Part shown: positions 33,709-38,097 of the stretch, in pieces | How the letters are laid out: each line of letters begins with the position of its first letter | Position numbering within the stretch: position 1 is the stretch's first letter | Assembly: GCA_020442725.1 (NCBI GenBank) | Contig: JAGRJO010000002.1 | Coordinates: 1-38,097 of the forward strand | Direction of reading: 5' to 3' | Origin: Lysobacterales bacterium | Lineage (GTDB): Bacteria; Pseudomonadota; Gammaproteobacteria; Xanthomonadales; Marinicellaceae | DNA length: 38,097 nucleotides | The notes under the pieces: model-generated | Told to the model about the DNA's origin: nothing | Seen by the model: the letters and a program-made list of their open reading frames with translations, nothing else | Database searches by the model: none | Translations under genes and position numbers: made by a program

Positions 33709-34375
33709 ACCAATACTCATATTATTTCTTTTTCAGTCTTTCTCATTATCAGCTTTGGATTTGTTCAAGGCCGATTATAAGGTCTTTAAAGATGGAAAAG
33801 AAATTGGCTACAACACATTACAGCTCAGTCAACAGGGAGTTGATTTTGTCATGTCTGATAAAACAGACGGAACTCACGGAATGGCATCATTTCTTGGGTT
33901 TAAACGCTCAGAAGAAACTGTATTTTTAGATGCGGAAGGCGTTTTCCAACCAAAATCCTACAAAATGACTCAAAAAGTGGCTTTTAACAAACGCACCTCA
34001 GAATACCATGTTGATGTTGAAACCAACACCATTCAAGGAATAACAAAAGACAACCAGTGGCAATTAGAAATTCCAAAGGATGCTTATAGCACCCCAAATT
34101 TAGTGAGTTTGAACTTAGCAAATGATATTTGTGATGGTAAAACCGAGTTGAATTATCCAATATTGAAGAATGGTGAAATCAGCTTGTATCAATTCAAAAT
34201 TATCAGTGAAGAAAACGGAATTGTTGAAATAGATAGAGTTCATTCAAAACCATCCAGAGTAACCAAAACCTGGCTCGATAAGACTCGTCAATGTCTTCCT
34301 GTAAGAACTTATCACAAGGAAGAGGATGAGGATGCTGTTGAGACAAAATTAATCGAAATAAAGTTTAATTCATGA
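33701..34375 (+). CDS. DUF3108 exported protein
   Basis: A 224-residue exported protein with a signal peptide (about 1-18, ending LSALD). The beta-rich body opens with FKADYKVFKDGKEIGYNTLQL, the usual beginning of DUF3108 proteins. These follow purN in many gammaproteobacteria, and their function is not known. It overlaps purN at its start and sbcB at its end (ATGA), so it is fully embedded in the operon. Confidence 0.82.
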   Translation: MNKPILILFLFQSFSLSALDLFKADYKVFKDGKEIGYNTLQLSQQGVDFVMSDKTDGTHGMASFLGFKRSEETVFLDAEGVFQPKSYKMTQKVAFNKRTSEYHVDVETNTIQGITKDNQWQLEIPKDAYSTPNLVSLNLANDICDGKTELNYPILKNGEISLYQFKIISEENGIVEIDRVHSKPSRVTKTWLDKTRQCLPVRTYHKEEDEDAVETKLIEIKFNS

Positions 34376-35793
34376 GTTCGTTTTACTGGTACGATTTGGA
34401 AACATTCGGTATCAGTCCGCAGTATGATAGAGTGGCTCAATTTGCCGGAATTCGTACCGATATTAATCTCAATCCGATATCAGAACCGGATATGTTTTAC
34501 TGTAAAACCTCTCTGGATACATTTGTTGATCCCGAATCGTGTTTAATCACCGGAATCACTCCGCAAGAATGTAACTCCAAAGGGATGAGCGAAAGAGATT
34601 TTTTTGAAAAAATCAATCAAATTTTCAGCCAACCTAAAACGTGCGTGACCGGATTCAATTCCATGCGTTTTGATGATGAATTTATTCGTTATGGTTTTTA
34701 TCGCAACTTGATTGATCCTTATTTGCGAGAATGGGCGAATGGTAATAGTCGTTGGGACGTGATTGATTTGCTCAGAGCCTGTTATGCTTTAAGACCGGAT
34801 GGTATCAACTGGCCGGAACATGAAGCCGGTAAACCGAGTTTTAAATTAACCGATTTAACAGAATCCAATCAGCTGACTCACACCGCCGCACATGATGCAC
34901 TGAGTGATGTGGAAGCGACTATTCAGGTTGCCGGTTTGGTTAAAAGACACCAGCCTGATTTGTTTGCCTATGGTCTGAAACTCAGGGATAAAAATTATGT
35001 GAAAAGCCTGCTGAACTGGCAATTTATGAAACCGATTGTCCATGTTTCCAATAAAATTCCTGCTGAAAGAGGGTGTCTGGCAATCATGTTGCCGTTAGCT
35101 GTTCATCCAACCAATTCCAATGGAATCATTTGTTATGATTTAGCTTTTGATCCTGAGGATTTATTTGAATTGGATATCGAAGATATTCGGGATCGTATTT
35201 TCACACCTCAAGACGAACTTCCCGAAGATTGTCCTCGTATCTCTTTAAAAACCATTCATGCCAATAAATCTCCATTTGTGGCTCCTTTAAGTGTGTTAAA
35301 GGATGTGGATTTAAAACGAATTTCACTTGATTATCCGGCAAATAAAGCAAACTTGGAGAAGTTTAAGGAATTTGGTGATATTTCGGCCAAAGTTGCAGAA
35401 GTTTTCAATCAGCCATTTGATTCTGATAACGAAGACGTCGACGCCATGCTTTATTCGGGCTTTTTCACACCACAGGACAAAAGTGAGTTTAACAAGATTC
35501 GAGGAATTAACATCAGCGAGCTACAAAAATATAAGTTTAATTTCAAAGATAAGCGAGCCAATCAGTTATTGTTTCGTTATCGGGCCAGAAATTGTCCTGA
35601 CGGCCTGACAAGTTCAGAAGCCAGTCAATGGCTAAATGATATTCAAACCCGAATGACGTATCGTTTTGGAGAAAATGCGGCATTGTTATTTGAAAAAATC
35701 CGCTTGTTACGCACCCAATTTAATGAACCATCTCATCAAGTATTGTTAGATGCTGTAGAACACTATACAAAAGAGCAACTCACTCAGTTGTAA
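34372..35793 (+). CDS. sbcB: Exodeoxyribonuclease I
   Basis: Degrades single-stranded DNA from the 3' end, in recombination and mismatch repair. The 473 residues (E. coli 475) begin with the DEDDh motif YDLETFG (D8, E10). TGFNSMRFDDEFIRYGFYRN and THTAAHDALSDVEATIQVA carry the other metal ligands and the catalytic histidine. SH3-like and helical extensions follow (AERGCLAIMLPLAVHP, SGFFTPQDKSEFNKI). Its start overlaps the DUF3108 stop. Confidence 0.95.
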   Translation: MSSFYWYDLETFGISPQYDRVAQFAGIRTDINLNPISEPDMFYCKTSLDTFVDPESCLITGITPQECNSKGMSERDFFEKINQIFSQPKTCVTGFNSMRFDDEFIRYGFYRNLIDPYLREWANGNSRWDVIDLLRACYALRPDGINWPEHEAGKPSFKLTDLTESNQLTHTAAHDALSDVEATIQVAGLVKRHQPDLFAYGLKLRDKNYVKSLLNWQFMKPIVHVSNKIPAERGCLAIMLPLAVHPTNSNGIICYDLAFDPEDLFELDIEDIRDRIFTPQDELPEDCPRISLKTIHANKSPFVAPLSVLKDVDLKRISLDYPANKANLEKFKEFGDISAKVAEVFNQPFDSDNEDVDAMLYSGFFTPQDKSEFNKIRGINISELQKYKFNFKDKRANQLLFRYRARNCPDGLTSSEASQWLNDIQTRMTYRFGENAALLFEKIRLLRTQFNEPSHQVLLDAVEHYTKEQLTQL

Positions 35794-35965
35794 GTACATT
35801 GTTATATTTGAGATGAACAGTACTGTTAGATATAAAATAAAGAAAAAGTATTTGTATATCTGAACCAAAGTGAATATGTGATTTATGTAAGGCCAACTCA
35901 GGAAAGGGATTATTCGGTACTTATTAGTATTGATTTTATTCAAAAAAATCAGATAATGATTTACG

Positions 35966-36898
35966 ATGAAAAACAAACTTTATAGTTGTATCTTATTATG
36001 TTATCTGTTTTATGGTAGTTGTTTAGCAGATAGCGACACAGTGCCTTATTTATATGTTCTGGGAGTTACTCAGGACGCTGGATATCCACAAGCTGGTTGC
36101 TATAAACCTCATTGTATTCCCGGTTGGAAAGATAAAGAACTTCGTAAACCAGTGGTTTCATTGGGACTAATTGACCCGAAGTCAAAAAAGAAATACATGT
36201 TCGAGGCGACACCTAATTTCCCTGAGCAATTGTACGAGTTGGAAGTCGAAGCTCCAACGCGTGAGTATGAATTTTCTGGAATCTTCCTGACACACGCTCA
36301 TATTGGTCATTATACCGGTTTGATGTTTTTAGGGCATGAATCAATGGGAGCAACTCAAGTTCCTGTGTTTGCAATGCCTAAAATGTCGGAGTTCTTGAAA
36401 ACAAATGGGCCTTGGAGTCAGTTAGTCAGCTATCAGAATATTGCAATCAAACCAATTCTGCATCAGCAAGAAGTTGATTTAAATACAGTAAAAGTGACTC
36501 CTTTTCTGGTTCCTCATCGTGATGAGTATTCAGAAACAGTTGGATATAAAATACAAGGCCCTAATAAATCCGCTATTTTTATACCGGATATAAACAAATG
36601 GAATATTTGGAAAACTAGTATTTCTGAACTGATTCAGTCAGTTGATTATGCACTTCTTGATGCTACTTTTTATGCAAATGGTGAAATTCCGGGTCGGGAC
36701 ATGTCTCAAATTCCACATCCTTTTGTGACAGAAACGATGCAAACACTTCAACACCTACCAAAAAGCGACAAAAGCAAAGTTTGGTTTATTCACATGAACC
36801 ATACAAATCCACTACTTAACTCAGAAAGTCCCGAAAGCAATCACGTCAAATCAGAAGGATATAATATTGCAAAAGTGGGTGATAAAATCGAGTTGTAA
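35966..36898 (+). CDS. Exported metallo-beta-lactamase-fold hydrolase (PqqB-like)
   Basis: A 310-residue protein with a signal peptide (about 1-21, ending CLA). The fold's metal motif is THAHIGH (H110, H112, H115), with the usual aspartate of HxHxDH replaced by glycine. Later ligands are probably H in VPHRDEYSETVGY, D in IFIPDINKW and H in WFIHMNHTNP. The early LGVTQDAGYPQAGC stretch and overall plan resemble PqqB and related exported MBL proteins. No pqq genes are nearby, so a PQQ role is unlikely to be readable here. Substrate unknown. It stands alone, with 172 bp of AT-rich DNA before it. Confidence 0.85.
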   Translation: MKNKLYSCILLCYLFYGSCLADSDTVPYLYVLGVTQDAGYPQAGCYKPHCIPGWKDKELRKPVVSLGLIDPKSKKKYMFEATPNFPEQLYELEVEAPTREYEFSGIFLTHAHIGHYTGLMFLGHESMGATQVPVFAMPKMSEFLKTNGPWSQLVSYQNIAIKPILHQQEVDLNTVKVTPFLVPHRDEYSETVGYKIQGPNKSAIFIPDINKWNIWKTSISELIQSVDYALLDATFYANGEIPGRDMSQIPHPFVTETMQTLQHLPKSDKSKVWFIHMNHTNPLLNSESPESNHVKSEGYNIAKVGDKIEL

Positions 36899-36964
36899 CT
36901 TAATTATTCAAGTATAAAAACTCCAGTTTCTTTAAAAAATGAAATAATTTCTTTTTTAGTGTGT

Positions 36965-36992
36965 TTGCTCTAGAAATTCTCCTTAATATACA
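36965..36992 (+). promoter_or_regulatory. Possible sigma-70 promoter of the phasin gene
   Basis: TTGCTC (36965-36970), a 16-bp spacer and TATACA (36987-36992) stand about 42 bp before the phasin ATG at 37034. The match is fair, not strong. Confidence 0.4.
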
Positions 36993-37033
36993 CCACAACG
37001 AAACAATAAACACATACATTAGTGGTGGATAAG

Positions 37034-37384
37034 ATGAAAAAAGAACTCAAAAATTCAATCAATAATATTTGGTTAGCTGGCTTAGGTGTTGTGTCTTTAG
37101 CACAAAAAGAAGCTGTTAAAGCGTATGACGCTTTATTGAAAGAAGGCAAAAACTTGGAAACTAAGTCTAAGAAAACTGTTAAAGAAGTGTCAGGTAAAGC
37201 TGAGAAGAAATTAAACACAATTCGTAAAGTTGCTGATAAACAGTTCAGTAAAGTTGAGAATTTGTTTGAGACTCGTATCGAAAAAGCACTGAAAAAATTT
37301 GAAATTCCTTCAGTTAAAGATATCAAAGCTCTGACTTCTAAAGTGGATACTCTTGTAAAAGAATTGAACAAGAAAGCCGCTTAA
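37034..37384 (+). CDS. Phasin-like protein (PhaF/PhaI-type)
   Basis: A 116-residue, lysine-rich helical protein. The segment IWLAGLGVVSLAQKEAVKAYDALLKEGK near the N-terminus is the signature of phasins that coat polyhydroxyalkanoate granules. The rest is a coiled coil without cysteine or signal peptide. I chose ATG 37034; two GTG codons at 37022 and 37025 would add four residues. No PHA synthase is in the window, so granule binding is inferred from the family. A terminator follows. Confidence 0.82.
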   Translation: MKKELKNSINNIWLAGLGVVSLAQKEAVKAYDALLKEGKNLETKSKKTVKEVSGKAEKKLNTIRKVADKQFSKVENLFETRIEKALKKFEIPSVKDIKALTSKVDTLVKELNKKAA

Positions 37385-37420
37385 TCACAAATTAGGGCAT
37401 TTGCCCAAGATGTGTCCCCT

Positions 37421-37448
37421 ATGCAGCCAAGGAAGGTTGCATTTTTTT
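37421..37448 (+). terminator. Rho-independent terminator after the phasin gene
   Basis: ATGCAGCC (37421-37428) and GGTTGCAT (37435-37442) form an 8-bp stem with one G-U pair and a 6-nt loop, followed by TTTTTTT. Confidence 0.8.
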
Positions 37449-37812
37449 GCCTGCGATTTGTGAAAGCCTTAGTTGAAATTAAAAAAGCCTATCCTCCCAT
37501 TTGGCCAAATTATCAATTTGGGAGGACAGACTTTAGTCAAATTAAATGGGTCAAAGAGAAGAATGGGATTTAATATAATCAAATATTGCTCTTATCTATA
37601 TACGCGTAAAATATTCAAAAACTTTATCAAATAAGTTAAATTATTTATGTGTTCATTATAAAAACCAGTTGGAATAATAGTTCTTAAAATAGGACAAGTA
37701 TTGTTAGAATTGAGACAAAGTCAGATATTTATCTTCTAAATCAATAAATTACTTTTTGTTTGATATTGTGAATTGTGTTTTGAGTTGAAACTCATTTGTA
37801 ATATGAGTTTAA
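37449..37812. other. Gene-free AT-rich gap with two inverted repeats
   Basis: No coding frame of any promise is present on either strand. TCCTCCCA (37492-37499) and TGGGAGGA (37519-37526) are perfect 8-bp arms around a 19-nt loop that itself holds TTGGCCAA; no T run follows. At the right edge TCATTTGTAAT (37792-37802) and ATTACAAATGA (37812-37822) are perfect 11-bp arms over the stop of the DUF523 gene, possibly its weak terminator on the minus strand. The rest is plain AT-rich sequence. Confidence 0.5.
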
Positions 37813-38097
37813 TTACAAATGAAGTAGGCTTCTCTTAAATTTGTTCAAAGTTTCAGTTTGCAGGAGATTTTTCTCATCAATTATGGCGATTTGTGGATTG
37901 ATTTTTTTGAGTAAATAAACGAAATAACCATCTCCAATATTGGACTCTCCATCTGTTTGAAAATGTGGAGTCGTTTGGTTTCCGCAACTGGGAGATTTGC
38001 TTTTCAGAATAAAGCCTGAAAATTTTTTAAAAAACTCAATGTTTTCATTAAACCAGTTTTGCATTTGGCTTTCAAAATGAATTTTCGGGTTCTCGAC
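37813..38097 (-). CDS. DUF523 (TudS-like) protein, C-terminal part, start outside window
   Basis: The frame is open to the right edge of the window, so the N-terminus is missing; 94 residues are visible. FSGFILKSKSPSCG is the hallmark of DUF523, a family that includes the 2-thiouracil desulfidase TudS with its iron-sulfur cluster. The cysteine of SPSCG is one of the expected cluster ligands. The rest (GDGYFVYLLKKINPQIAIID...EKNLLQTETLNKFKRSL) fits the family's C-terminus. The ATG at 38064 lies inside the domain and is not the start. An inverted repeat lies across its stop codon. Confidence 0.8.
   Translation of the reverse strand, partial: VENPKIHFESQMQNWFNENIEFFKKFSGFILKSKSPSCGNQTTPHFQTDGESNIGDGYFVYLLKKINPQIAIIDEKNLLQTETLNKFKRSLLHL

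Noticed and set aside
35816-35827. Palindrome AACAGTACTGTT as a LexA box
   Set aside because: LexA boxes read CTGT-N8-ACAG; here the half-sites face the other way and there is no spacer, and the sequence lies downstream of sbcB.
35966-36898. PQQ biosynthesis gene pqqB
   Set aside because: The protein is exported and stands alone without pqqA, C, D or E; only the fold and general plan are shared.

Overview
The window reads as chromosomal DNA of an AT-rich, Gram-negative gammaproteobacterium, probably marine. Evidence for this: a TonB-dependent receptor followed by a Vibrio TonB2-type TtpC/ExbB/ExbD/TonB/TPR cluster, secreted monohaem cytochromes c, a purM-purN-DUF3108 order, RNase E and exonuclease I (SbcB). 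The gene set and the C-terminal tails of two secreted proteins bring Marinicella or its relatives to mind, but that is memory and not a search result. I see no phage, IS element, CRISPR array, rRNA or tRNA.

Layout. 1-2420: the disordered tail of RNase E (5' end outside the window), a strong terminator, then msrB-msrA. 2423-5676: a 777-residue membrane-anchored winged-helix/TPR regulator divergent from an MddA-like methanethiol methyltransferase; the shared 155-bp gap holds four 11-bp direct repeats resembling a Pho box. 5704-9539: two unrelated secreted proteins (beta-helix, SpoIID-like) with the same C-terminal tail, D-x-I-F-x-x-G-F-[DE]. 9630-13019: a BtuF-like lipoprotein and a secreted unknown, divergent from two small cytochromes c; then a YafK-like L,D-transpeptidase. 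13021-15571: pyruvate kinase, a zinc-ribbon membrane protein and a DUF2937-like protein.

15708-23691: an outer-membrane receptor with a promoter, a near-perfect palindrome at the expected start site and a hairpin around its ribosome binding site, followed by the six-gene energising cluster (DUF3450, TtpC, ExbB, ExbD, TonB, TPR). Together these form a complete uptake module. 23723-26023: a GT4 glycosyltransferase whose 3' end overlaps an orphan PilR/NtrC-like response regulator with an eroded AAA+ domain. 26084-31849: a PolA-type 5'-3' exonuclease, a CNT nucleoside transporter, and a tightly overlapping gltX / methyltransferase / YhiN-like flavoprotein group; the last appears to start at ATT. 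32024-35793: purM-purN-DUF3108-sbcB, overlapping end to end. 35966-38097: an MBL-fold protein, a phasin, a 428-bp gap, and the C-terminal part of a DUF523 (TudS-like) protein running off the window.

The most interesting items are the shared C-terminal tail, the Pho-box-like repeats beside the TPR regulator, the eroded NtrC-type regulator, and the ATT start. All functional names come from motif reading alone; no database search was possible.
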